Origin: Mycolicibacterium parafortuitum
Lineage (GTDB): Bacteria; Actinomycetota; Actinomycetes; Mycobacteriales; Mycobacteriaceae
Direction of reading: 5' to 3'
Length of the DNA stretch: 64,000 bases
Assembly: GCF_002086815.1 (NCBI RefSeq)
Contig: NZ_MVID01000024.1
Location: 48,905 to 112,904 of the forward strand
The notes beneath the pieces were generated by a model. The model was given only the letters and a program-made list of their open reading frames with translations. It was not told the origin of the DNA and ran no database searches. Positions 44,397 to 52,630 of this stretch are shown here, one piece after another. Made by a program: the position numbers and the translations under genes. Positions within the stretch are counted from its first letter, which is position 1, and the number at the start of each line of letters is the position of its first letter.

Positions 44397-46081
44397 TCGC
44401 GACCGCCGGACATGTCGACCACGGGAAATCGACTCTGGTGCACCGACTTACCGGGATGTGGCCGGACCGCCTCGACGAGGAGAAGCGCCGCGGGCTGACC
44501 ATCGACCTCGGTTTCGCGTGGACGACGATCGACGGGCGCGAGATCGCGTTCGTCGACGTGCCGGGCCACGAACGCTTCGTCACCAACATGCTCGCCGGGG
44601 TCGGCCCGGTACCGGCCGCGATGTTCGTCGTCGCCGCGACCGAGGGCTGGATGCCGCAGTCCGAGGAGCACCTCGCCGCGCTGCGCGCACTCGGGGTGCG
44701 CGACCTGCTGGTGGTCGTCAGCAAGGCCGACCTCGCCGACCCGGCACCCGTCATCGCCGACCTGCGGCAACGCCTCCCCGGTGCGGCCGTCGCGGTCGGC
44801 ACCGACCAGAACCGGATTCGCGCGGAACTGGCCGCGCTGACCGACCGGCTGCCCGCGCCCGACACCGACGCCGACGTGCGGCTTTGGGTGGACCGCTCGT
44901 TCACGATGCGCGGCGCCGGCACCGTGGTGACCGGCACCCTGTCGGCGGGCACGCTGCGGGTCGGCGACGAACTCGACTGCGGCGACCGGCGCGTCACCGT
45001 CCGCGGACTGCAGTCGCTGGGCCGCGACGAGACGGCCGTGGCGGCGGTCGCACGGGTCGCGGTGAACCTGCGCGGCGTCGACCGCGACCAGGTGGGCCGC
45101 GGTGACACGCTGCGCACACCCGGCGCGTGGCGGACGACCGTGGAGATCGACGTCGCGCTGCGCGAGGCGGGGAAGCTGCATGAGCAGCTGGTGCTGCACA
45201 TCGGGTCGGCGGCGGTACCGGTGCACGTGCGGCCGCTTGGCGACGCCGCGGCGCGGCTGCGGCTGACCCGTCCGCTGCCGCTGCGGATCGGGGACATCGG
45301 GGTGCTGCGCGATCCGGGCGAGAAACGGATCGCCGCGGGTGTCGAAGTGCTCGACGTGCGCCCGCCCGCACTGCGCCGCCGCGGCGCCGCCCGCGACCGG
45401 GCCGCTGTACTGGCCACCGGGGCCGCCCCGCCACCGGAGTGCGCGCGCTCGGACGAATTGCGCGCCATGGGATTCCGGGAATCCGGGTTGCGGGTCGGGG
45501 AGTGGACGGTCGACCCGCGGTGGTGGGCGCAGCGGCGCGAACAGCTGACGGCGGCGGTGGCGAACTGGTCGGCGCAGCACGACATCGCGGCGGGTATGCC
45601 GCTGGAGACGCTGCGCCGCGAGATCGGGCTGCCCGCCGCCGACCTGGTGCCTGCGCTGCTGGACGGCAGCGGACTTGAGGTTGCCGACGGCCGGGTGCGC
45701 CGTCCCGGCGGGCGGTTGCCGGAGCGCGTCGACAGGGCCGTGCGGGTGCTCGAGGGCCGGCTGGCCGCCGAACCGTTCCGCGCACCGGACGCCGACGAAC
45801 TCGCCGAGCTCGCGTTGGGCGCCAAGGAGCTCGCCGCCGCGGTGCGCTCTGGCCGGCTGACCAAGATCGCCGACGGCGTGGTGCTCGGGCCCGACGCCGT
45901 CGCCCGGGCCGCCGACGTGCTGCGCGGGATCGCTCAGCCGTTCACCGTCGCCGAGGCCAAACGCGCGCTGGACACCACCCGCCGGGTCGCGGTCCCGTTG
46001 TTGGAACTGCTTGACAGGCAACGGATTACGTCGAAGTCGCCAAGCGGTACCCGCACGGTCGCCGGCGCCGGCGGCCGGTGA
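44387..46081 (+). CDS. selB: Selenocysteine-specific elongation factor SelB
   Basis: A 564-residue translational GTPase that carries Sec-tRNA to UGA codons marked by a SECIS hairpin. The GTPase domain begins with TAGHVDHGKSTLVHRLTG (P-loop), then RGLTIDLGFAW (G2), DVPGHERFV (G3) and SKADL (G4). Domains II-III (about 165-340) are EF-Tu-like. The C-terminal (about 430-564) winged-helix repeats bind the SECIS RNA, for example FRAPDADELAELALGAKELAAAVRSG. All GTPase motifs are intact, so the decoding machinery is complete in this locus. Confidence 0.95.
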   Translation: MFVVATAGHVDHGKSTLVHRLTGMWPDRLDEEKRRGLTIDLGFAWTTIDGREIAFVDVPGHERFVTNMLAGVGPVPAAMFVVAATEGWMPQSEEHLAALRALGVRDLLVVVSKADLADPAPVIADLRQRLPGAAVAVGTDQNRIRAELAALTDRLPAPDTDADVRLWVDRSFTMRGAGTVVTGTLSAGTLRVGDELDCGDRRVTVRGLQSLGRDETAVAAVARVAVNLRGVDRDQVGRGDTLRTPGAWRTTVEIDVALREAGKLHEQLVLHIGSAAVPVHVRPLGDAAARLRLTRPLPLRIGDIGVLRDPGEKRIAAGVEVLDVRPPALRRRGAARDRAAVLATGAAPPPECARSDELRAMGFRESGLRVGEWTVDPRWWAQRREQLTAAVANWSAQHDIAAGMPLETLRREIGLPAADLVPALLDGSGLEVADGRVRRPGGRLPERVDRAVRVLEGRLAAEPFRAPDADELAELALGAKELAAAVRSGRLTKIADGVVLGPDAVARAADVLRGIAQPFTVAEAKRALDTTRRVAVPLLELLDRQRITSKSPSGTRTVAGAGGR

Positions 46082-46156
46082 CCTGCTAGACTGTCCGGAC
46101 GGCGCGCCGGGAAGCCTGGTCGGCATGGTACTGATCCCTGCCCGAAAGGTGTTCGC

Positions 46157-47377
46157 ATGCAAGGCGCTTCGACCGTGCCGTCCCCAGTTGCCGGTAACTC
46201 TGAGAACCGGCCCCCCACAGCGGTTTCCAAGATCGGCACCGCGCTGCGCCAGGACCTCGTCGGCGGTGTGCTCCTGCTCGCGGCGGGTGTCGCCGCCCTC
46301 GTCTGGGCCAACTCGCCGTGGTCAGGCGGCTATCACGACCTGCGTGCCTGGACTTTCGGTCCGTCGTGGCTGAAGCTCGAGCTGTCGCTGTCCGCATGGG
46401 CGGCCGACGGGCTGCTGGCGATCTTCTTCTTCGTCGTCGCGCTGGAACTCAAACGGGAATTCGTCCACGGGGAACTGCGGGACCCGCGCCGGGCGGCGGT
46501 CCCGATCATCGCCGCCGTGTGCGGGATCGTCGTCCCCGCGCTGGTCTACCTCGGCATCAACGCCGCCGCGGGAACCGACACCCTCGACGGCTGGGCGATC
46601 CCCGCGGCGACCGACATCGCGTTCGCGCTCGCGGTTCTCGCCGTCGTCGGGAGAAACCTGCCGTCGCGGCTGCGGGTCTTCCTGCTCACGCTCGCCGTGG
46701 TCGACGACCTGATCGCGATCATGATCATCGCCGTCGTCTACACCGGGTCGCTGGCGTTCGCGCCGCTGTTGGCAGCGCTCGTCCCGCTGGCCGTCTTCGC
46801 CTGGCTCGCACGGCGGCATCCCACCAGGTGGTGGCTGCTTGTCCCGGTCGCAGTCGCGACGTGGGTGCTGGTCCACGCCGGTGGGGTGCACGCGACCATC
46901 GCCGGCGTGGCGCTCGGCCTCACCGTGCCCGCGGCACAGTGGTGCGAACGCTACGAGCACTCCGTGCGGCCGCTGTCGGCCGGCTTCGCGGTGCCAGTGT
47001 TCGCGTTCCTGGCCGCGGGCGTGACCATCGGCGGCGTCGCGGGCCTCACCGAGGCGCTCGCCCAACCCGTGACCACCGGAATCATCGTCGGCCTGGTGGC
47101 CGGCAAAGTCATCGGGATCGCAGGCGCCACACTGCTGGTACGCCGGTTCTCCGGTGCCGCGGCCGGGCTGCACCCGGTCGACGTCGTCGGCGTGGCACTG
47201 CTGGCCGGAATCGGCTTCACGGTGTCGCTGCTGATCGGAGACCTCGCCTTCGCGAGCGGGAGCGTGGCAGACCAGGTCCGGATCGGGGTGTTGACCGGCT
47301 CGCTGATCTCGGCGCTACTCGGTGCCACGATCCTGGGGCTGCGCAACCGCACCCATGCCCGCGGCACCTCTCACTGA
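46157..47377 (+). CDS. nhaA: Na+/H+ antiporter NhaA
   Basis: A 406-residue membrane antiporter. NhaA signatures include FFFVVALELKREFVHGELR, AIPAATDIAFALAVLAVVG and TLAVVDDLIAIMIIAVVY; the paired aspartates there correspond to the ion-binding Asp163/Asp164 of E. coli NhaA. The Lys-Asp region near GFTVSLLIGDLAF is also present. It exports Na+ or Li+ in exchange for protons and is used at alkaline pH or high salt. GAAAGG precedes the ATG by 7 nt. It converges with the terC gene (7-bp overlap at the stops). Confidence 0.93.
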   Translation: MQGASTVPSPVAGNSENRPPTAVSKIGTALRQDLVGGVLLLAAGVAALVWANSPWSGGYHDLRAWTFGPSWLKLELSLSAWAADGLLAIFFFVVALELKREFVHGELRDPRRAAVPIIAAVCGIVVPALVYLGINAAAGTDTLDGWAIPAATDIAFALAVLAVVGRNLPSRLRVFLLTLAVVDDLIAIMIIAVVYTGSLAFAPLLAALVPLAVFAWLARRHPTRWWLLVPVAVATWVLVHAGGVHATIAGVALGLTVPAAQWCERYEHSVRPLSAGFAVPVFAFLAAGVTIGGVAGLTEALAQPVTTGIIVGLVAGKVIGIAGATLLVRRFSGAAAGLHPVDVVGVALLAGIGFTVSLLIGDLAFASGSVADQVRIGVLTGSLISALLGATILGLRNRTHARGTSH

Positions 47378-48399
47378 GCGCCGTCGGTCTGCGGCTTGTC
47401 TTGTCGCGCAGGGTCTTTGCGGGTGGCGCGCAGCGACCCGGGATGGGCTTTCGCGGTCGGGTCCTTGCGCGTCTTGATCAGGCTGGCGACCGTCACGATC
47501 GCCAGGATGCCGATGATCACGACGAGGCTCAGATAGGTGTTGATCTCCGGGATCTGCGGGTTGATGTCGACGTGCGCCCAGTGCAGGATCAGCTTCACAC
47601 CGATGAACGCGAGGATGATCGACAACCCTGTCGACAAGTACACCAGCCGGTCCAGCAGACCCTTCACCAAGAAGAACAACGCCCGTAAACCGAGCAGCGC
47701 GAACGCGTTCGCGGTGAACACGATGTAGGGCTCGCTGGTGACACCGAAGACCGCCGGGATCGAGTCGAGGGCGAACAGCAGGTCGACGCTGCCGATCGCG
47801 ATCAGCACCGCCAGCAGCGGCGTGGCCATCCGACGGCCCTCACGCCGGGTCAACAACTTGCCGCCGTCGTACTCGTCGCTGATCGGCAGGATCTTGCGGG
47901 TGGCCCGGATCATGATGTTGTTCTCGACGTCGGGGTCCTCGTCCCGGTGCCGGAACAGCTGGATCGCGGTGTAGATCAGCAGCACACCGAACAGCAGGAA
48001 CATGAACGAGAACAGCGACAACAGCGTCGCGCCCACCGCGATGAAGATCGCCCGCATGATCAGCGCCAGGATGATGCCGAATGTCAGCACCTTGTGCTGA
48101 TGTTCCTCGGGCACCGCGAACGTCGTCATGATGATGACGAACACGAACAGGTTGTCGACCGAGAGGCTCTTCTCGACGATGTAGCCGGCGAAGTACTGGG
48201 TGCCGAAATCGCCGCCGTAGGTCATCGCGAACCACACCCCGAACCCGATGGCGACCGCGATGTAGAACACCGACCACACCGTGGCCTCCTTGAATCCGAC
48301 CCGGTGCGGCCGCAGCGCAGCCAGGATCAGATCCACCGCGAGCAGCCCGACGATCACCCCGATCGTCACGCCCCACGTCACCCCGCTGATCTCCAGCAT
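47371..48399 (-). CDS. TerC/Alx-family integral membrane protein
   Basis: A 342-residue membrane protein of the TerC family with about seven TM segments. Key motifs include VEKSLSVDNLFVFVII, the acidic EKSLSVDN motif thought to bind metal, and AIGSVDLLFALDSIPAVFG. The C-terminal tail (about 315-342) is charged and cytosolic. Bacterial members act in manganese or other metal export and were first named for tellurite resistance; no tellurite cluster is present here. Convergent with nhaA. Confidence 0.9.
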   Translation of the reverse strand: MLEISGVTWGVTIGVIVGLLAVDLILAALRPHRVGFKEATVWSVFYIAVAIGFGVWFAMTYGGDFGTQYFAGYIVEKSLSVDNLFVFVIIMTTFAVPEEHQHKVLTFGIILALIMRAIFIAVGATLLSLFSFMFLLFGVLLIYTAIQLFRHRDEDPDVENNIMIRATRKILPISDEYDGGKLLTRREGRRMATPLLAVLIAIGSVDLLFALDSIPAVFGVTSEPYIVFTANAFALLGLRALFFLVKGLLDRLVYLSTGLSIILAFIGVKLILHWAHVDINPQIPEINTYLSLVVIIGILAIVTVASLIKTRKDPTAKAHPGSLRATRKDPARQDKPQTDGAQ

Positions 48400-48528
48400 T
48401 TGCGTTCGCTCTCCCGTCTGTGAGGCGGCCAGATTGATCGGCCTTTGCTCCCTTTTTACCGATACGTCGCGGCAGCAAACGGGTATGTCGAATCACGACG
48501 GGACGAAATGGGCATCCAAGGAGTTGTT

Positions 48529-48681
48529 GTGACGACACCCGACCACGTGGAAAACACCGGTGACAACCTGCGCCACGCCGCCGAGGTGCAGGAGCAGGCG
48601 AAGCGGGATGAGGACCGGCACGCCGACGTCGCCGACGAACAGTCCGCTCCAGTTAACGGTCTGCCGGACTTCAACACATAG
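48529..48681 (+). CDS. Small hydrophilic protein of unknown function
   Basis: A 50-residue protein from GTG 48529, with AAGGAG 8 nt before it. It is strongly charged (TTPDHVENTGDNLRHAAEVQ, then EQAKRDEDRHADVADEQSA), with no Cys, signal or TM segment. It reads as a short disordered or helical protein. The ribosome-binding site and coding bias support a real gene; an upstream ATG at 48508 is possible but less well placed. Divergent from terC. Confidence 0.5.
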   Translation: MTTPDHVENTGDNLRHAAEVQEQAKRDEDRHADVADEQSAPVNGLPDFNT

Positions 48682-48729
48682 ACCGGCGCATCGCGGCGCG
48701 CAAAATCCGCTACCTCAGCGCGGTGATGA

Positions 48730-49509
48730 TCAGGAGCCGGTGAAGACGGGGGTGCGCTTTTCGCGGAACGCCGCGGCGGCCTCGGCAGAGTCGCGGGTGG
48801 ACTGCACCACCGCCTGCTCGGCGGCGACCATCGACAGCGAGGTCATGAAGTCGACCCGTTCGCCGTTGCGCACCAACCGCTTGATGGCACGGATGGCGAC
48901 CGGCGGACCGGCGGCCAGCCGCCGGCACAGCTCACCCGCAGACGCCGCCAGCTCCTCGGGCTCGTGCAGCGACAGCACGATCCCGAGGTCCAGCGCCTCC
49001 TGCGCCTCCACGAATCGGCCCGTCCACAACAACTCCAGCGCGCGGGCCTGGCCGACGATGCGCGGCAACAGGTGGGCGCCACCGTCGCCGGGGATGAGCC
49101 CGACCCGCACATAGGCTTCGGAGAACCGGGCACGCGTGGAGGCCAGGCGGATGTCGCACGCCAACGCCATGTCCATTCCCGCGCCCACCGCGACGCCGTC
49201 GATGGCCGCGATGAGCGGCTTGTCGAGGTCCAAGGCCGCCGCGGCCACCCGGTGAACCCGGTTCTGCAGCACCGCTTGCCGGTCCAGCGTCGTGGTGATC
49301 TCGGCGAAATCGTCGAGATCGACTCCGGCGCAGAACGCGCCGCCGGCACCGGTGACGAGCACGACGCGCACCGCTTCGTCGGTGCGTGCCGAACGCAGCG
49401 CATCGGCCCAGGCATCGAGCATGTCGAGGGTGAACGCGTTCTTGCGGTGCGGACGATTCAGCAGGATCGTCCCGATACCGTCGGCGACGGTGTATTCCAG
49501 ATCAGCCAT
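48730..49509 (-). CDS. Enoyl-CoA hydratase/isomerase (crotonase) family protein
   Basis: A 259-residue crotonase-fold enzyme. Oxyanion-hole segments are AFCAGVDLDDF and GVAVGAGMDMALACDIRLAS; the FSEAYVRVGLIPGDGGAHLLPRIVG stretch carries the acid-base position. It should hydrate or isomerise an acyl-CoA double bond produced by the acyl-CoA dehydrogenases just upstream, from which it is separated by 16 bp. The whole unit appears to be controlled by the IclR gene. Substrate unknown. Confidence 0.9.
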   Translation of the reverse strand: MADLEYTVADGIGTILLNRPHRKNAFTLDMLDAWADALRSARTDEAVRVVLVTGAGGAFCAGVDLDDFAEITTTLDRQAVLQNRVHRVAAAALDLDKPLIAAIDGVAVGAGMDMALACDIRLASTRARFSEAYVRVGLIPGDGGAHLLPRIVGQARALELLWTGRFVEAQEALDLGIVLSLHEPEELAASAGELCRRLAAGPPVAIRAIKRLVRNGERVDFMTSLSMVAAEQAVVQSTRDSAEAAAAFREKRTPVFTGS

Positions 49510-49525
49510 AGGTCTACCTTCCGGG

Positions 49526-50551
49526 TCAGGCCGTGATCAACGACCACAGGCCGTCGCGGCCGGCGGCGATGGCCGCGGCCGTGAGACGTTCATCCCAGTA
49601 GTGCACCGAACCGAATTCCGAACGCCACGCCAGCGCCGGCTGGGTGAACTCGTGCAGCCGGTGCTCACGGGTGGTGCCGATCGCGCCGTGCACCTGATGG
49701 GCGTTACGCACGACCACCGACGCCGCGTGCCCGGCACACGAGCGGGCCACGGCGACAAGGAATTCGAGGTTGGTGCCGGCCCAGTCGGTACGTACGGCTT
49801 CGGTGAGCGCGGCCTCCGTCGCCGCACGGGCCAGCGCGGCCTCGGAGGCGATGTCGGCGACCAGGTTCTGCACGGCCTGGAACTTCGCCAGCGGACGGCC
49901 GAACTGGGTGCGGTCGCCGGCGTGCTCGACCGACAGCGCCAAAATCTGATCCAGCACCGCGCAGACCTGCAGGCTGCGCACCAGCGCGCCGCGCAGGAAC
50001 AACAGGTCGACCACCGAATCTGCGACCGCGGTGCCGTTCAGTGTGCCGGGGGTGACAGTCACCGTATCCCGTGGCTCACCGGCCACATTCATTCCCGCAG
50101 TGATGGTCAACGTTGCGGCATCCACGTCGGCGATGAAGTGAGCGCCGGCGTCTTTCCAGACGACGACGATCTTGTCGGCTTCCGATGCCCACGGAACATT
50201 GTGCGCGACATCGTTTTCGAGCACGCAGACAGTACGGCGGGCGTCATCTATGGGGAGACCGGCCGACTCGAGTAGCCAGCACGACAGCAGATCGTGTTCG
50301 GCGAGCGGGATCTGGACACCGTGCTGTGCGGCTGCGCGGACGAGTTCCGCGGCTTCCAGCCAGCCCGCGCCGCTGCCCCCGCTCTGCTCGCTGCCGGTGA
50401 GGCGGACCAACCCCAACTCGCCCAGCTGATTCCACAGTGCCGGGTCCCAGGTGGCATTCGGGCGCTCGGCTCCCAGCTGATCGCGGTGGCCGGCGAACAC
50501 CGCGTCCATCATCTCCACGAGGTCGCTGTCCACTGAGGTGGGTGTGGTCAT
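49526..50551 (-). CDS. Acyl-CoA dehydrogenase, smaller subunit-like
   Basis: A 341-residue acyl-CoA dehydrogenase-fold protein, shorter than the usual 380. The C-terminal FAD/CoA region includes DRTQFGRPLAKFQAVQNLVADIASEA and VHGAIGTTREHRLHEF. The central substrate-binding part is degenerate and no obvious catalytic Glu is visible. In mycobacteria such adjacent unequal pairs form heterotetramers with one active-site subunit, as in steroid side-chain FadE pairs. Its ATG overlaps the stop of the preceding dehydrogenase by one base. Confidence 0.85.
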   Translation of the reverse strand: MTTPTSVDSDLVEMMDAVFAGHRDQLGAERPNATWDPALWNQLGELGLVRLTGSEQSGGSGAGWLEAAELVRAAAQHGVQIPLAEHDLLSCWLLESAGLPIDDARRTVCVLENDVAHNVPWASEADKIVVVWKDAGAHFIADVDAATLTITAGMNVAGEPRDTVTVTPGTLNGTAVADSVVDLLFLRGALVRSLQVCAVLDQILALSVEHAGDRTQFGRPLAKFQAVQNLVADIASEAALARAATEAALTEAVRTDWAGTNLEFLVAVARSCAGHAASVVVRNAHQVHGAIGTTREHRLHEFTQPALAWRSEFGSVHYWDERLTAAAIAAGRDGLWSLITA

Positions 50552-51699
50552 CAGCGCATCCCCAATCCGCGGGCGATCACGCCGCGCAGAATCTCGTTGG
50601 TACCGCCCCGCAAGGTGAAGCCGGGGCGCTGGACCACCGCGTCGTCGAGCATCGACCGGTACTCGGCGTGCTCGGGTACGCCGGCGTCGGTGAGCAGGTC
50701 GGCGAAGTCGGCGATGTCACCTTCGGTGCTGGTGCCCAGCACCTTGACGACGGCCGCCGCGGTATCTGCCGGCTCGTGCCGCTCGAGGGCTCCGGCGACC
50801 GCGGTGGACATCTGATGCAGTCCGGCCACGCGTGCCACATAGCGGCCGAGTCCGGTGTGGCGGGGAAGACTGTCGTCCATCAGCCCGGCCAGCTCGGCCA
50901 GCAGCGGGAAGCTGGACAGGAAGCGTTCGGGGCCGCTGCGCTCGAACGCCAGCTCGGAGGTGACCTGCTGCCACCCATCACCGATGGTGCCGAACACCAT
51001 GTCCTCGGCGACGAAGACGTCGTCGAGCAGCACCTCGTTGAAATGGTGCTGCCCGTTCATCGAGATGATCGGGCGGATGTCCACGCCCGGTGATCGCAGG
51101 TCGACGATGAATTGGCTCAGCCCGGCGTGCCGGTGCGCGGGATCGACCGGTTCGGTACGGGCGAGGCAGATGAACGCGTGTGCCAGATGCGCCCCGGACG
51201 TCCACACCTTGGCCCCGGTGATCGACCAGCCACCGTCGACGGGGGTGGCCTTGGTGCGCACGCTGGCGAGGTCGGACCCCGAATCCGGTTCACTCATCCC
51301 GATGCCGAAGTAGCAATTGCCGCGGGCTATCTCGGGAAGGTACTTGCGCTTCTGGACCTCGGTGCCGTACTTGAGCAGCGACGGGACGATCTGGCGGTCC
51401 GCGATCCAATGCGCGGCGACGGGCGCCCCGGCCGACAGTAGCTCTTCGGTGACCACGAAGCGTTCGAGGAAGCTGCGGCCGTGCCCGCCGTACTCCTCGG
51501 GGACCGTCATCCCCAGCCACCCTCGCGTGGCCAGTGCCCGGGTGAATTCCTCGTCCCACCCGGTGAGCCAGCAGTCGACCTTTCTGCCGATGTTCCCGGC
51601 CGCGCGCTGCTGGTCGACGAACTCGCGGACTTCCCGCCGAAGCTCGTCCATGGCGTGGGGGTCGTCCGCAACGGGTGGGACAAGTCTGAATCGGGGCAC
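50551..51699 (-). CDS. Acyl-CoA dehydrogenase, larger subunit
   Basis: A 382-residue acyl-CoA dehydrogenase from GTG 51699 (ATG 51651 is an alternative). It shows GWLGMTVPEEYGGHG, CYFGIGMSEPDSGSDLASVRT, KVWTSGAHLAHAFICLART and the C-terminal LRGGTNEILRGVIARGLG. It oxidises an acyl-CoA thioester to the 2-enoyl-CoA with FAD. It is first in a three-gene unit with the smaller dehydrogenase and the enoyl-CoA hydratase, divergent from the IclR regulator. Confidence 0.88.
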   Translation of the reverse strand: MPRFRLVPPVADDPHAMDELRREVREFVDQQRAAGNIGRKVDCWLTGWDEEFTRALATRGWLGMTVPEEYGGHGRSFLERFVVTEELLSAGAPVAAHWIADRQIVPSLLKYGTEVQKRKYLPEIARGNCYFGIGMSEPDSGSDLASVRTKATPVDGGWSITGAKVWTSGAHLAHAFICLARTEPVDPAHRHAGLSQFIVDLRSPGVDIRPIISMNGQHHFNEVLLDDVFVAEDMVFGTIGDGWQQVTSELAFERSGPERFLSSFPLLAELAGLMDDSLPRHTGLGRYVARVAGLHQMSTAVAGALERHEPADTAAAVVKVLGTSTEGDIADFADLLTDAGVPEHAEYRSMLDDAVVQRPGFTLRGGTNEILRGVIARGLGMR

Positions 51700-51793
51700 G
51701 GAGCGGTCATCTTTCGGTCGGGTCGCTGGTGGACGATGTCGCTGGTGGACGATGATGTCAGTCCAGTGCCGATTACACAATAGCGGTGTATGT

Positions 51794-51807
51794 TACGTAT
51801 ATACGTA
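51794..51807. promoter_or_regulatory. Perfect 14-bp palindrome TACGTATATACGTA, candidate IclR operator
   Basis: The site lies in the divergent region between the acyl-CoA dehydrogenase operon and the IclR gene, 19 bp before the IclR start. It is a perfect palindrome in otherwise GC-rich DNA. Binding by the adjacent IclR protein is the simplest explanation. Confidence 0.6.
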
Positions 51808-51825
51808 GGCGGGAGGGGTTCTGAG

Positions 51826-52578
51826 GTGGTGCATCCGCGTGACGAAAGCGGGCCGCGGAAGCGCCCCCGGCACCGGACCGTTGACCGTATCGCCGCGATC
51901 CTGGAGGAAGCCGCTCGGTCACGCTCCGGATCGACATTGAGTGAAATCGCGAAAGCTCTTGATGCTCCGGTCAGTTCAGTGCAAGGACTGGTGAACGGAT
52001 TGGTTTCCACCGGCTACCTGGACGAGCAGGATCGCCGCTATTTTCTCGGCAGCGCGCCCTATCTGCTCAACCGCCTCGCAGGCCGGCAACCGGTCTCCGC
52101 CGTCACCCATACCGATCTGGAACGCATCCGCACCCGGACGGGACTGACGACCGTGCTGTCGATCGCCGTCGCTTCAGACGTCTTCTATGTCGATTACTGC
52201 TCGGCCGATCCCCGGTTCGCCTACCTCGCCGAGAATTACATCCGGCGGTCGCTGATCCGGACGTCGAGCGGGTGGGTGTTGCTTGCGGGCATGGACAAGC
52301 GAGACCTGTGGACCCATCTGCGCGGTGTCGCCGACGAGGACTCACCGTTGGTCGACCGGTTTCTGGCCGCCCTGCCGGAGATCGAGCGCACCATGATCTG
52401 CGCCGCCCCGAACGCCTCGGAGGACGGCGACGGCGTATCCATCGCCGTCCGGGAGTCGGGCCGCACGGTCGCCGCGGTCGGTGTCATCGGCCCGCGGGCC
52501 GAGATCGCGAGGCGACGAGACGAACTCGCCGGGACCCTGGCCGACAGTGCCCGCCAGTGGCCCGCGGAGCGTGGTTGA
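51826..52578 (+). CDS. IclR-family transcriptional regulator
   Basis: A 250-residue IclR regulator from GTG 51826 (GTG 51829 also possible), with GGGAGG upstream. The N-terminal winged helix (about 17-80; VDRIAAILEEAA, TLSEIAKALDAPVSSVQGLVNGLVSTGYL) is followed by an IclR effector domain (about 90-250). The domain binds a small-molecule effector and typically controls a neighbouring catabolic operon. Here the divergent acyl-CoA genes and the palindrome at 51794-51807 support that. Confidence 0.88.
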   Translation: MVHPRDESGPRKRPRHRTVDRIAAILEEAARSRSGSTLSEIAKALDAPVSSVQGLVNGLVSTGYLDEQDRRYFLGSAPYLLNRLAGRQPVSAVTHTDLERIRTRTGLTTVLSIAVASDVFYVDYCSADPRFAYLAENYIRRSLIRTSSGWVLLAGMDKRDLWTHLRGVADEDSPLVDRFLAALPEIERTMICAAPNASEDGDGVSIAVRESGRTVAAVGVIGPRAEIARRRDELAGTLADSARQWPAERG

Positions 52579-52630
52579 GCGCGCTGTGACGGGGTAACTT
52601 GGGGCCAGCGATGAGGTACGGAGGTGCCCG

